A program made the position numbers and the translations under genes. A DNA stretch of 64,000 bases, taken from positions 18,431 to 82,430 of the forward strand of contig CAIZNH010000005.1 of the NCBI GenBank assembly GCA_903934325.1. Reading direction: 5' to 3'. The DNA is from an uncultured Alphaproteobacteria bacterium (lineage in GTDB: Bacteria; Pseudomonadota; Alphaproteobacteria; Sphingomonadales; Sphingomonadaceae). The stretch's first letter is position 1, and each line of letters starts with the position of its first letter. The notes beneath the pieces are model-generated. The model was given only the letters and a program-made list of their open reading frames with translations. It was not told where the DNA came from and did not search any database. Shown here piece by piece: positions 36,408-44,262 of this stretch.

Positions 36408-37487
36408 CTAAACCCGCATCACCCAGCCGTGGCTGTCGGCGATTTGGCCGTTCTGCACCCCGACGAGCCGCTCGCGCATTTTGGACGTCATCTGGCCGAT
36501 CCCGCCCGCGCCGATGTGGAACTCGCCCTCGGGCGAGGCCACGGTCCCGACCGGCGTGACCACTGCCGCGGTGCCGCAGGCCATGACCTCGAGCAGCATG
36601 CCGCTCGCCGCTTCCTCGCGCCACTGGTCGATCGAGTAAGGCTCCTCGCGCACGGTGAGGCCTTCCTCGCGCAGCATCGCGATCAGGCTGTCGCGGGTGA
36701 TGCCGGGGAGGATTGTGCCGGTCAGCGGCGGGGTGATCACAGAGCCGTCGGCGCGCACGAAGAACAGGTTCATGCCGCCCAGCTCCTCGACCCACTTGTG
36801 CTCCTTGGCATCGAGGAACACCACCTGATCGCAGCCATGGGCGGTCGCCTGGGCCTGCGGAACCAGCGACGCGGCGTAGTTGCCGCCGGTCTTGGCCGCG
36901 CCGGTGCCGCCGGGGGCGGCGCGGGTGTAATCCTGCGCGACCCAGATCTTCACCGGGTTCACGCCCTTCTTGAAGTAGTTGCCGACCGCACAGATGATCA
37001 CGACGAACTTGTATTGCTTGGCCGGGCGCACGCCGAGGAAGGCTTCGGAGGCGAACATGAAGGGCCGGATATAGAGCGCGCCGCCCGCGATCGGGGGGAG
37101 CCAGTTCGCGTCCGCCAGCACCGCCTCGCGCACGGCGGCGATAAAGGTCTCTTGCGGGATTTCGGGCATCGCCATGCGCCGCGCGCTGGCGTTGAAGCGG
37201 GCGGCGTTGGCCTCCGGGCGGAACAGCGAGAGCCCGCCTTCGGGATGGGCATAGGCCTTCATCCCCTCGAAGATTTCCTGCGCATAGTGCAGCACGCTCG
37301 CCGCCGGATCGAGCGGGATCGGCTGACGCGGGCCGATGGTCGGCGTCTGCCAGCCGCCCAATGCCTCGTCATAGTCGATCACCACCATGTGATCGGTGAA
37401 CACCGTCCCGAAACCGGGATCGGCAATCAGCTCCGCGCGGACGTGATCGGGCGTGGGCGAGGGGTGGGGAAGGCGGATGAAGTGCAT
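36408..37487 (-). CDS. ilvE: Branched-chain amino acid aminotransferase
   Basis: PLP enzyme of fold class IV, catalysing the last step of Leu, Ile and Val synthesis. Conserved stretches include LHYAQEIFEGMKAY, GALYIRPFMFASEAFLGV, the PLP-lysine region GGTGAAKTGGNYAAS and EELGGMNLFFV. Length 359 aa fits the long BCAT form. The upstream 780 bp contain small ORFs and a terminator-like hairpin on the same strand, so leader control of ilvE is conceivable (see findings). Confidence 0.95.
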   Translation of the reverse strand: MHFIRLPHPSPTPDHVRAELIADPGFGTVFTDHMVVIDYDEALGGWQTPTIGPRQPIPLDPAASVLHYAQEIFEGMKAYAHPEGGLSLFRPEANAARFNASARRMAMPEIPQETFIAAVREAVLADANWLPPIAGGALYIRPFMFASEAFLGVRPAKQYKFVVIICAVGNYFKKGVNPVKIWVAQDYTRAAPGGTGAAKTGGNYAASLVPQAQATAHGCDQVVFLDAKEHKWVEELGGMNLFFVRADGSVITPPLTGTILPGITRDSLIAMLREEGLTVREEPYSIDQWREEAASGMLLEVMACGTAAVVTPVGTVASPEGEFHIGAGGIGQMTSKMRERLVGVQNGQIADSHGWVMRV

Positions 37488-37609
37488 GGAATGCGCCTAA
37501 TCCTGCGCGCGACACAGGGCAAGATGACTTTGGAGCCCCGCGGGCCGCCCCTCCACCATCCTGCGGATGGTCCCCCTCCCCTGAGGGGGAGGATTATCGG
37601 GTCGCAGGC

Positions 37610-37635
37610 CCGCAAGGCCGACCGGCCGCCCGCAG
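37610..37635 (+). repeat. Dispersed 26-bp repeat, copy A
   Basis: A 26-nt sequence beginning CCGCAAGGCCGACCGG recurs without mismatch at 40945-40970 and, inverted, at 56435-56460. All three lie in intergenic DNA. Here it is followed by hairpins (GAAGGCGC/GCGCCTTC, 37673-37692). Confidence 0.75.
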
Positions 37636-37692
37636 GTGCTCGATCCTGCAAGGATCGAAACGCACCGAGGACGAAGGCGCGGAGGCGCCTTC

Positions 37693-37742
37693 GAAAAACA
37701 AAAAATGAAAAGGGCGCCTCCAGCCCGTCGGTGGAGACGCCC
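37693..37742 (-). terminator. Rho-independent terminator of the small-ORF leader
   Basis: On the minus strand GGGCGTCTCCA (from 37742) pairs with TGGAGGCGCCC (ending 37712) with one mismatch, followed by a T-rich run (complement of GAAAAACAAAAAATGAAAA, 37693-37711). It would end a leader transcript starting above 37995, before ilvE. Confidence 0.7.
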
Positions 37743-37796
37743 TTTCATGGTCAGCGGCCGGAAGTGCCGCTCACGGTGCCTTACTCAGACAGAGGA

Positions 37797-37853
37797 TTAC
37801 CGAGTATGCTCCGTAGGGATCTTCACCGACCTCGCTACTGAACCATGAGACAT
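37797..37853 (-). CDS. Tiny ORF (18 aa) with a full-length Shine-Dalgarno
   Basis: ATG at 37853 gives SHGSVARSVKIPTEHTR and stops at 37797. The start is preceded by AAGGAGGTGATCC ending 2 nt upstream, a perfect complement of the 16S 3' tail with 7 nt from GGAGG to ATG. I do not recognise the peptide. The ribosome site is extraordinarily strong for so short a frame, which argues for a translated leader. Confidence 0.5.
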   Translation of the reverse strand: MSHGSVARSVKIPTEHTR

Positions 37854-37929
37854 CGGATCACCTCCTTTCGCGCTTGTGAGCCAGACCCCGCGCTTCACCG
37901 GGGGCCGAGAGCCGCGTTCGCCGCTGGCC

Positions 37930-37995
37930 TCACGGAGCAATGTGATTCATCGCGGGGGCTTCCACAAGACTTGTATAAATCTTTTCCCGCGTCAT
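37930..37995 (-). CDS. Tiny ORF (21 aa) upstream in the ilvE leader
   Basis: ATG at 37995 gives TREKIYTSLVEAPAMNHIAP and stops at 37930. GAGCGAGG lies just upstream as a possible ribosome site. It precedes the 18-aa ORF by 76 nt on the same strand, with a GC-rich hairpin-prone stretch between them (around 37880-37915). No known family is recognised. Confidence 0.4.
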   Translation of the reverse strand: MTREKIYTSLVEAPAMNHIAP

Positions 37996-38264
37996 AATCC
38001 TCGCTCGCTGCGTAATACGCGAGCCGGCCGCGCCTGAGGGAAACCTCGGGCGTTTTTCATTGGTGCTGCCGGATGTGGACAGGCTGTGCGCAGGCCTGTG
38101 GATATTAATGTATAGAATCGGGTGGAGCCTTCGTTTGCGTGCCTGCCTCCGCGGGCACGTTCTCGGTGCTGTTCCTTCGCTGCGCAACGGGCACCTGCGG
38201 CTCGGCCGCGTGGCCTCGCGGACCCTGCGGGTCCGAGATCAGAGCGAAAATGCTGCGTCCGGCT

Positions 38265-38813
38265 TCAACTCCTACAATCCTCGACCAGGCGGCTGACTTC
38301 GGCCCATGTCGGCAGATAGAGCGTCGTCTCGCCCTCCACCTCGACCGCAAATCGCCCCTTGGACAGGGCGATCGCGTCAAGCAGCGGGTCGTATGCCGAG
38401 ACCGAGGCCATGGTGATCTGTGCCCCGAAGCGCTTGGCCGGGAGCGTGACCTGCGCGGTTTCCGTGCGGATCGTCATCGCCAGATCGGGTTTCGCCGGCG
38501 CTCCGGTGCGGGTGAAAATGACCGAGCGGCCCTCCGGCCCCGTCGCGCAGGACAGGCTGAAATAGAAGGTGTCATCCGGATCGGAGAACAGCGCGCGCCG
38601 ACCCATGCCTTCGCCGAAGTTCTGATAGATCCACGCTCCCGGCGACAGCGCCGCATCCATCCAGTCGCTGGCGAGCGGCGCCTGCGGCGGCGGCGGTGCG
38701 GGCCGTGCCGGTGCTGGCCGTGCGACCGGCGCAGGAGCCGAAACGGGGGCTTTGGCCGCCGGCGCGCAGGCAGCAAGCGCGGCGATTGCGAGAAGAGGCA
38801 GAGCGGCTTTCAT
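38265..38813 (-). CDS. Proline-rich lipoprotein of unknown function
   Basis: The ATG at 38813 opens a lipoprotein signal (KAALPLLAIAALAACAPA, lipobox LAAC). A Pro/Ala linker (APARPAPPPPQAPLAS) precedes a compact domain with FYFSLSCATGPEGRSVIFTR and PTWAEVSRLVEDC. The protein is 182 aa. It diverges from tlyA by 35 bp. I cannot assign a family; the linker suggests a domain held away from the membrane in the periplasm. Confidence 0.78.
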   Translation of the reverse strand: MKAALPLLAIAALAACAPAAKAPVSAPAPVARPAPARPAPPPPQAPLASDWMDAALSPGAWIYQNFGEGMGRRALFSDPDDTFYFSLSCATGPEGRSVIFTRTGAPAKPDLAMTIRTETAQVTLPAKRFGAQITMASVSAYDPLLDAIALSKGRFAVEVEGETTLYLPTWAEVSRLVEDCRS

Positions 38814-38848
38814 CCCCCCACTTTGCGCGCTAGGGGCTGGTCTTGTCC

Positions 38849-39631
38849 ATGCCCGAGCACCCACCTCGTCCCCCGAAAGCGCAAAAGCGCCGCGTCGATC
38901 AGCTGCTGGTCGAGCGTGGCCTCGCCGAAAGTCGTGCGCGTGCGCAGGCGCTGGTGATGGCCGGGCTGGTGTTTGCGGGCGAGACCAAGATCGACAAGCC
39001 CGGCCACCAGCTCGCCGAGGACGCGATCCTCGATGTGCGCGGGCGCGATCATCCCTGGGTGAGCCGTGGTGGTATCAAGCTCGCTCACGCCATCGCCCAT
39101 TTCGGGCTCGATCCGGCAGGCGCGACTGTGATGGATATCGGCTCGTCCACCGGCGGCTTCACCGATGTGCTGCTCACCCACGGCGCGGCCCATGTGTTCT
39201 GCGTCGACAGCGGCACCAATCAGCTCGCATGGAAACTGCGCGAAGACCCGCGCGTTACCGTGCTCGAACAGCTCTCCGCCCGTCTGCTGACGCCTGAGCA
39301 CCTCGACCGGCCCTGCAACTGGGTGGTGTGCGATGCGAGCTTCATTTCGCTGGCCAAGGTGCTGGAGGTGCCGCTCCGGCTGGCGGCGACGCCGTGCCAG
39401 CTGGTCGCACTGATCAAGCCGCAATTCGAAGTCGGGCGCGAGGAAGTGGGCAAGGGCGGGGTGGTGCGCGATCCCGCACTCCACGCGCGCGTGTGCGAGG
39501 AGGTGCGCGGCTGGCTCGAAGAGCTGGGGTGGTGTATCGAGGGGATCGTGGAAAGCCCGATCACCGGGCCGCAGGGCAATATCGAATTCCTGATCAGCGC
39601 CCGCCGCACCACTTTGGGGGCGCAAGTCTGA
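38849..39631 (+). CDS. tlyA: TlyA-family rRNA 2'-O-methyltransferase/hemolysin-like protein
   Basis: An N-terminal S4 RNA-binding domain (KRRVDQLLVERGLAESRARA) is followed by an FtsJ-like methyltransferase domain with VMDIGSSTGGFTDVLLTHGA and IKPQFEVGREEVGKGGVVRD. Length 260 aa matches TlyA, which methylates 16S and 23S rRNA in mycobacteria; the target here is inferred. ATG at 38849 is preferred over TTG at 38843. Its stop overlaps the start of a 26-aa ORF (TGATG). Confidence 0.93.
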   Translation: MPEHPPRPPKAQKRRVDQLLVERGLAESRARAQALVMAGLVFAGETKIDKPGHQLAEDAILDVRGRDHPWVSRGGIKLAHAIAHFGLDPAGATVMDIGSSTGGFTDVLLTHGAAHVFCVDSGTNQLAWKLREDPRVTVLEQLSARLLTPEHLDRPCNWVVCDASFISLAKVLEVPLRLAATPCQLVALIKPQFEVGREEVGKGGVVRDPALHARVCEEVRGWLEELGWCIEGIVESPITGPQGNIEFLISARRTTLGAQV

Positions 39632-39711
39632 TGAAGAACAAGGGCATCATCATCGCTGCGCTGGTTGCCGTCGCGCTGGGCGCGGCGGTCGCGCTTGGTG
39701 CGCTGGGTTAG
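39631..39711 (+). CDS. 26-aa single-span membrane peptide coupled to tlyA
   Basis: ATG at 39631 overlaps the tlyA stop (TGATG). The peptide starts KNKGIIIAALVAVALGAAV and consists of a short basic head plus one Ala/Leu/Val helix to the stop at 39709-39711. It is too short for standard annotation but has a clear coupled start and coherent membrane-helix composition. A bidirectional terminator follows 17 nt later. Function unknown. Confidence 0.55.
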   Translation: MKNKGIIIAALVAVALGAAVALGALG

Positions 39712-39727
39712 GGCAGCGCCCAAAAGA

Positions 39728-39765
39728 AAAGACCGGCAGCAACCCGAAGGTTGCTACCGGTCTTT
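39728..39765. terminator. Bidirectional rho-independent terminator
   Basis: AAAGACCGG-C-AGCAACC (39728-39744) pairs with GGTTGCT-A-CCGGTCTTT (39749-39765) with one mismatch and a CGAA tetraloop, flanked by A- and T-runs. It serves both tlyA (+) and the repeat lipoprotein (-), which converge on it. Confidence 0.85.
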
Positions 39766-39816
39766 CTTGAACCTGGTTTTCCGATCCTCAGACCGGAACC
39801 GGTAATCCCTTAGGGA

Positions 39817-40023
39817 TTATTCGGCAGCCGGGGTCTCGGTGGCAGCAGCTTCAGCGGCCGGGGTTTCGGTCGCAGCAGCTTCAGCAGCCGGGGTTTCGGT
39901 GGCCATGGCGTCTTCGGTCACAGCGGTTTCGTCAGCAGCGGTGTCGGTCGCTTCTTCAGCGGCCGGCGAGCAAGCAACAACGCCGAGGGCGAGGACGGCG
40001 GCGAGCGCAAAGGTCTTCTTCAT
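39817..40023 (-). CDS. Small Ala/Glu/Thr-rich repeat lipoprotein
   Basis: ATG at 40023 gives KKTFALAAVLALGVVACSPA with lipobox VVAC, then an acidic low-complexity tail of decapeptide repeats (ATETPAAEAA, two full and one partial) in 68 aa. The DNA repeats with a 30-bp period at 39819-39905. AAGGGA lies about 9 nt before the ATG. It probably forms an extended acidic peptide anchored in a membrane. Function unknown; copy number of the repeat may vary between strains. Confidence 0.8.
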   Translation of the reverse strand: MKKTFALAAVLALGVVACSPAAEEATDTAADETAVTEDAMATETPAAEAAATETPAAEAAATETPAAE

Positions 40024-40347
40024 GGTTTTAATTCCCTTTTTGGACTGCAAAAACAGCCCGTAATGAGCGGAAGCGCTTGGCTAGTTTTACATCCTACCGC
40101 CACCACGCTTCCGAATCACGGCAGGATTAAGGCAGCATCTAGCAGAGCTTTGCGCCAAGCCCCAAGCCTTTCTTGCCGCTTTTTGGACAAAATTGGGCAT
40201 AGTGCCTTTTTTTGGGCGGTTTGCGCTGGCTTGCAGGTTTTGCGGCCATGTGCTGCCAAGCGTTTGGCGCTGGTCCGGGGCTCTGGTATCGCACGTGTCC
40301 CATGCAAGCGGCGCGGCAGAATCGGCCCCGCCACCGGACACGGAGAA
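40024..40347. other. 324-bp interval, no gene recognised
   Basis: Between the repeat lipoprotein and tspO. It includes the ribosome site for the lipoprotein (AAGGGA on the minus strand) and T-rich patches near 40185-40215, with no confident promoter, RNA gene or repeat. Confidence 0.5.
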
Positions 40348-40350
40348 ATG

Positions 40351-40899
40351 ATGAACGTCCTTGCTTCCAAAGCGCAATTGCGGGCGAGTTTCCTGCGCTG
40401 GGCGCTGTTTCTGGTGCCGCTGGTGATGCTGATCGGCTTTACCGCAGGCCAGCTCGGCAGTCCGTTGACCCCGTGGTTCGCCGGGCTGGTGAAGCCTGCG
40501 ATCTTCCCGCCGCCGGTGGTTTTCGGGATCGTGTGGACGGCGCTGTTCGTGCTGATCGGCCTGTCGCTGGCGCTGGTGGCAAGCGCCTGGGGCGCGGCCG
40601 GACGCGGGCTCGCGCTCGGGGCTTTTGCGGTGCAGTTCATGGTCAGCCAGAGCTGGAGCGCGGTGTTCTTCGGGATGCAGGACATGTGGAGCGGGCTTTA
40701 CATCATCATCGCGGCCGCGGTGCTGATGGTGCCGGCGCTGGTGCTGGTGTGGCGCGTGCGCCGCGCGGCGGGTCTGCTGCTGCTGCCCTATTTCGGCTGG
40801 CTGTGCTTTGCCGGCGTGCTCAATTACGCCTTTATTCAAGAGAACCCCGAAGGCGGTGCCCGCGGCGACAGCGGCGCGGAAACCCGGGTGCAGATCTAA
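40351..40899 (+). CDS. tspO: TspO/MBR family tryptophan-rich sensory protein
   Basis: Five hydrophobic helices and the TspO signature blocks are present: LVKPAIFPPPVVFGIVWTAL, VQFMVSQSWSAVFFGMQD and PYFGWLCFAGVLNYAFIQ. Length is 182 aa. TspO is an outer- or inner-membrane porphyrin/tryptophan-related protein in alphaproteobacteria, linked to photosynthesis gene control in Rhodobacter; role here is inferred. ATG at 40351 is preferred because GGAG lies 5 nt upstream; the adjacent ATG at 40348 would be too close. Confidence 0.93.
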   Translation: MNVLASKAQLRASFLRWALFLVPLVMLIGFTAGQLGSPLTPWFAGLVKPAIFPPPVVFGIVWTALFVLIGLSLALVASAWGAAGRGLALGAFAVQFMVSQSWSAVFFGMQDMWSGLYIIIAAAVLMVPALVLVWRVRRAAGLLLLPYFGWLCFAGVLNYAFIQENPEGGARGDSGAETRVQI

Positions 40900-40944
40900 C
40901 CCAGCAACAGTGACGTGTGGCGATGTCCGGACGGCGAAGCACGT

Positions 40945-40970
40945 CCGCAAGGCCGACCGGCCGCCCGCAG
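40945..40970 (+). repeat. Dispersed 26-bp repeat, copy B
   Basis: The same 26 nt as at 37610-37635, continuing with CGATGCGGCCGTTAGGC, which resembles the flank of copy C. It lies in the tspO-ubiK spacer. A hairpin AGGCTTGC/GCAAGCCT (41003-41026) follows. Confidence 0.75.
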
Positions 40971-41041
40971 CGATGCGGCCGTTAGGCTGCGTGAGCGAGG
41001 AGAGGCTTGCACTTCAGGGCAAGCCTCCCCAAAAAGAAAAA

Positions 41042-41293
41042 ATGCAAAGCCAGAACCCGATCATCGCCGACCTTGTCAAAATCGCCAACAGCGCCGCCGG
41101 AACCATGGCGGGCATGACCCGCGAAGCGCGCGAAGGCGCGCGCGAGCGGCTGCGCGAGGCGCTGGGTGGGATCGATTTCGTATCCCGCGAGGAGTTCGAG
41201 ACGGTCAAGGCGATGGCGCAGAAGGCCCGCGAACAGGCCGATGCGCTCGAAGCGCGCCTGGCTGCGCTGGAAGCCAAATCCCCCAAGAAGTAA
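41042..41293 (+). CDS. ubiK: UbiK-family (BMFP) accessory factor
   Basis: The 83-aa protein opens SQNPIIADLVKIANSAAGTM and ends in a coiled coil (ETVKAMAQKAREQADALEAR). This matches the BMFP/UbiK family, which assists aerobic ubiquinone biosynthesis by binding the COQ9-like UbiJ in E. coli. It precedes recO by 16 nt on the same strand, a small operon with recO and leuB. The family match is good, the role is inferred. Confidence 0.8.
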   Translation: MQSQNPIIADLVKIANSAAGTMAGMTREAREGARERLREALGGIDFVSREEFETVKAMAQKAREQADALEARLAALEAKSPKK

Positions 41294-41309
41294 GCTGGCC
41301 GGCCGCGCA

Positions 41310-41909
41310 ATGAACCTGCGCAGCCCCGCCATTCTGCTGAGCACCCGCGCACACGGCGAGACGGGCGTGATCGCGCGCCTGCTGACTGCCGAGCACGGGC
41401 TTGTGGCCGCCTATGTCGCTGGCGGGCGCGGGCGGCAATTGCGGGCGGTGATGGTGCCGGGCAACCGCGTCGCGCTTGATCTCGCCGTACGCTCGGCAAA
41501 ACAGTTGCCCTTCGCCAGGCTCGAACTCGAACATTCGCGCGCTGCTCTCATGACCGAGCCGCTGCCCGCCGCCGCGATCCAGTGGGCCTGCGGGCTGACG
41601 GCCGCAGCGCTGCCCGAACGCTATGCCGCGCCCGCGCTCTACGAGGCGCTCGACGCGCTGCTCGCCGCGATTGCGGTCGCCCCCTCGGCGCGGGGCTGGG
41701 CGGCGGGGCTGGTCGCTTATGAGACGATGCTGCTCGCCGAAATGGGCTATGGCGCTGCCCGGCCCGATCCGGGCGCGGATTTCGCCGCCCAGCTGGCCGC
41801 GCTCGCCGCGCTCGAGGCACCACTGGCGAACTCGCTGCTTGCAGGTCGCAGACGCGATGTTATGGCCGCGCGGAAGCTGCTGACCGAGCGGCTCGCTCGG
41901 ATCACGTGA
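41310..41909 (+). CDS. recO: DNA repair protein RecO
   Basis: The N-terminal OB fold is seen as RSPAILLSTRAHGETGVIAR followed by GLVAAYVAGGRGRQLRAVMVPGNR (split here), and the C-terminal helical half has ARGWAAGLVAYETMLLAEMG. At 199 aa it is shorter than E. coli RecO (about 240) and lacks the zinc-binding cysteines, as many alphaproteobacterial RecO proteins do. It acts with RecR in RecF-pathway gap repair. It lies 16 nt after ubiK and 3 nt before leuB. Confidence 0.9.
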   Translation: MNLRSPAILLSTRAHGETGVIARLLTAEHGLVAAYVAGGRGRQLRAVMVPGNRVALDLAVRSAKQLPFARLELEHSRAALMTEPLPAAAIQWACGLTAAALPERYAAPALYEALDALLAAIAVAPSARGWAAGLVAYETMLLAEMGYGAARPDPGADFAAQLAALAALEAPLANSLLAGRRRDVMAARKLLTERLARIT

Positions 41910-41912
41910 AAG

Positions 41913-42983
41913 ATGTCTCCCGCGATGAAGATTGCAGTCCTGCCCGGCGACGGGATCGGCCCTGAAGTGACCGCAGAGGCGGTGCGCGTGCTCGAAGCCT
42001 TGTCGCTGCCCGGCCTCACCCTGCTGGAAGGCGATGTCGGCGGCGTGGCCTACAAGCGTCACGGCCATCCCCTGCCGCAAGAGACGCTCGATCTGGCGGG
42101 CGAGGCGGACGCGATCCTGTTCGGCGCGGTGGGCGACCCCTCCTGTGACACGCTGGAGCGCCACCTGCGCCCCGAACAGGCAATCCTCGGCCTGCGCAAG
42201 CACCTCGGTCTGTTCGCCAATCTGCGTCCGGCGCGGGTGTTTGCAGGGCTTGAGCACCTCTCGCCCCTGCGCGCCGATATTGCTGCCGGGCTCGACATGC
42301 TGATCGTGCGCGAGCTGACCGGCGACGTCTATTTCGGTGCCAAGGGCCGCCGCGTCAGCGAGGCGGGGGAGCATGAGGGCTGGGACTCCATGTCCTATTG
42401 CGAACACGAAGTGCGCCGCATCGCCCATGTCGCCTTCCGCGCGGCGGCGACTTCGGGCCTGCCGCTCACCAGTGTCGACAAGGCCAATGTGCTCGAAACC
42501 AGCCAGCTGTGGCGCGATGTGGTGATCGAGGTGGCGGGTGATTATCCGCAAGTGGCGCTCGATCACATGTATGTCGATAATGCCGCGATGCAGGTGTTGA
42601 GCCACCCCGAGCGTTTTGGCGTGGTGCTGACCGGCAATCTGTTCGGCGACATCCTGTCCGATCTCGCCAGCGCCGCGGTCGGCTCGATCGGGCTGCTGCC
42701 GTCGGCCTCGCTGGGCGAGCGCACCACCGCCTTCGGCACTTTCGGCCTCTACGAGCCGATCCACGGCAGCGCGCCGGATATTGCTGGGCAGGGCAAGGCC
42801 AATCCGATGGCGACGATCCTTTCGGCAGCGATGATGCTGCGCCACTCCTTCGGCCGCGAAGCCGAGGCGGACCGGATCGAGGCGGCGGTCGGCAAGGCGC
42901 TGGCGGACGGGATCCTCGGCGGCGATCTGGGCGGCACCCACGGCACGGCCGCCATCGGCGCCGCTGTGCGCGAACGGCTGTAA
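41913..42983 (+). CDS. leuB: 3-isopropylmalate dehydrogenase
   Basis: It oxidatively decarboxylates 3-isopropylmalate in leucine synthesis. The family signatures [20 protein letters not shown] and [20 protein letters not shown] are clear, with [19 protein letters not shown] near the C-terminus. Length is 356 aa. ATG at 41913 has GAAAG just upstream; an ATG at 41925 starting the conserved region lacks one. The gene ends an apparent ubiK-recO-leuB operon. Confidence 0.96.
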   Translation: MSPAMKIAVLPGDGIGPEVTAEAVRVLEALSLPGLTLLEGDVGGVAYKRHGHPLPQETLDLAGEADAILFGAVGDPSCDTLERHLRPEQAILGLRKHLGLFANLRPARVFAGLEHLSPLRADIAAGLDMLIVRELTGDVYFGAKGRRVSEAGEHEGWDSMSYCEHEVRRIAHVAFRAAATSGLPLTSVDKANVLETSQLWRDVVIEVAGDYPQVALDHMYVDNAAMQVLSHPERFGVVLTGNLFGDILSDLASAAVGSIGLLPSASLGERTTAFGTFGLYEPIHGSAPDIAGQGKANPMATILSAAMMLRHSFGREAEADRIEAAVGKALADGILGGDLGGTHGTAAIGAAVRERL

Positions 42984-43042
42984 CCCGCAAAATCCGGCGC
43001 GCCAGTTATGGTTTATAAAGCATTATCGGGCATCCACGGGGC

Positions 43043-44206
43043 ATGGACCAAGCCATTCTCGAACGCGCGCCTGCAAGCGCCGTGCGCCCTGCAGAAGCGG
43101 GGCAAGCGCCCATGAGCCTCGACCTTGCCATCATCCTGCCCACGCTCAACGAGCGCGGCAATCTCGGCCCGCTGGTCGAGCGGATCGACCGCGCGATCGG
43201 CGCGGCGGCCGTGTGGGAAGTGATCATCGTCGATGATGACAGCAAGGACGGCACCGCCGACGAGGCGCGCGCGCTCGCGCTTGTCGACAGCCGCGTGCGG
43301 GTGATCCAGCGCATCGGCCGCCGCGGTCTCGCCAGCGCCGCGATCGAGGGTTTCTGCGCCACCGCCGCGCCTTTCGTGGCCGTGATGGATGCTGATCACC
43401 AGCACGATCCCGCGTTGCTCCCCGGCATGCTCGCCGCGCTGAAATCGGGTGAGGCGGAAATCTGCGTCGCCAGCCGATTTGCCGAAGGGGCCAGCACCGC
43501 CGAATGGGCCGCGCCCGAGCGCGAGAAGCTCTCGACCTATGCCAATGCGCTGGCCCGCAAGATCACCGGGGTTGCCCTGACCGATCCGATGAGCGGCTAT
43601 TTCATGCTCCCCGCAAGCGCCGCCCGTGCGCTGGTGCCGCGCCTTTCGGGGATCGGTTTCAAGATCCTGCTCGATCTGCTGGCGACTGCTGACGCGCCGA
43701 TGCGGGTCAAGGAATTTCCCCTCAATTTCGCGGCAAGGCGCGAAGGAGAAAGCAAGCTGGACCGTGCCATCCTGTTCGATTTCCTCGCCGGGCTTTACGA
43801 CAAGACCTTCGGCAAGGTGATCCCGACCCGTTTTGCCCTGTTCGGCACTGTCGGCGCGCTGGGTGTGGGCGTGCACTTCGTTGTGCTGAGCCTGCTGTTC
43901 TTCGCGCTGGGCGAGGGCTTTGCCCTGGCGCAGACCGGCGCGGTGCTGGTGGCGATGAGCTTCAACTTCTGGCTCAACAACTGGCTGACCTATCGCGACA
44001 AGCGGCTGGTGGGGGCCGGCGCGCTGCTCAAGGGCTGGCTGGGCTTTGTCCTGACCTGCGCGGTGGGGGCCTTCGCCAATGTCGCGATTGCGACCTTCCT
44101 CGAGGGCGAAGGCGTGTTCTGGGCGCTCGCAGCGCTCGCTGGCATCGTGGTCGGTTCGGTGTGGAACTACGCCCTCTCGAGCCGCTTCGTGTGGGGTAGG
44201 TTCTAA
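43043..44206 (+). CDS. Polyprenyl-phosphate sugar synthase (GT2, DPM1-like) fused to GtrA
   Basis: An N-terminal GT2 domain (LDLAIILPTLNERGNLGPLV, IVDDDSKDGTAD, AVMDADHQHDP) resembles dolichyl-phosphate mannose synthase. Residues from about 265 form a GtrA domain with four transmembrane helices (for example FALFGTVGALGVGVHFVVLS and SFNFWLNNWLTYRDKR). The 387-aa fusion should transfer a sugar to a polyprenyl phosphate and flip or assist it across the inner membrane. A GT39-type transferase gene converges from the right, suggesting a protein glycosylation pair, with the GIY-YIG cassette between. Confidence 0.92.
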   Translation: MDQAILERAPASAVRPAEAGQAPMSLDLAIILPTLNERGNLGPLVERIDRAIGAAAVWEVIIVDDDSKDGTADEARALALVDSRVRVIQRIGRRGLASAAIEGFCATAAPFVAVMDADHQHDPALLPGMLAALKSGEAEICVASRFAEGASTAEWAAPEREKLSTYANALARKITGVALTDPMSGYFMLPASAARALVPRLSGIGFKILLDLLATADAPMRVKEFPLNFAARREGESKLDRAILFDFLAGLYDKTFGKVIPTRFALFGTVGALGVGVHFVVLSLLFFALGEGFALAQTGAVLVAMSFNFWLNNWLTYRDKRLVGAGALLKGWLGFVLTCAVGAFANVAIATFLEGEGVFWALAALAGIVVGSVWNYALSSRFVWGRF

Positions 44207-44211
44207 GCTCT

Positions 44212-44261
44212 CGTCATTGCGAGGACCCCGGACTTGTTCCGGGGGACGAAGCAATCCATGG
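44212..44261 (+). repeat. Left repeat of the GIY-YIG cassette (REP-like)
   Basis: Reads CGTCATTGCGAGG, then a hairpin CCCCGGA-CTTGT-TCCGGGG, then GAAGCAATCCATGG. The outer halves match the right repeat at 44565-44598 in inverted orientation. Confidence 0.8.
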
Positions 44262-44262
44262 C

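Larger units (their letters stand above)
37488..38264. other. 777-bp interval without a conventional gene
   Basis: It holds, on the minus strand, the 21-aa and 18-aa ORFs, the terminator at 37693-37742, and dispersed repeat copy A. The part from 38000 to 38264 has an A+T-rich patch (TGTGGATATTAATGTATAG near 38097) that could contain a promoter for the leader, but no confident -35/-10 pair was identified. Confidence 0.6.

Noticed and set aside
37855..37870. GGATCACCTCCTTTC resembling a 16S rRNA 3' end
   Set aside because: No 16S sequence lies upstream. On the other strand it is a perfect Shine-Dalgarno before an 18-aa ORF, which explains the match.
38075..38105. Two DnaA-box-like sequences (TGTGGACAG, TGTGGATAT)
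   Set aside because: Only two imperfect boxes, no dnaA/gyrB/parAB or AT-rich unwinding region; not enough for an origin.
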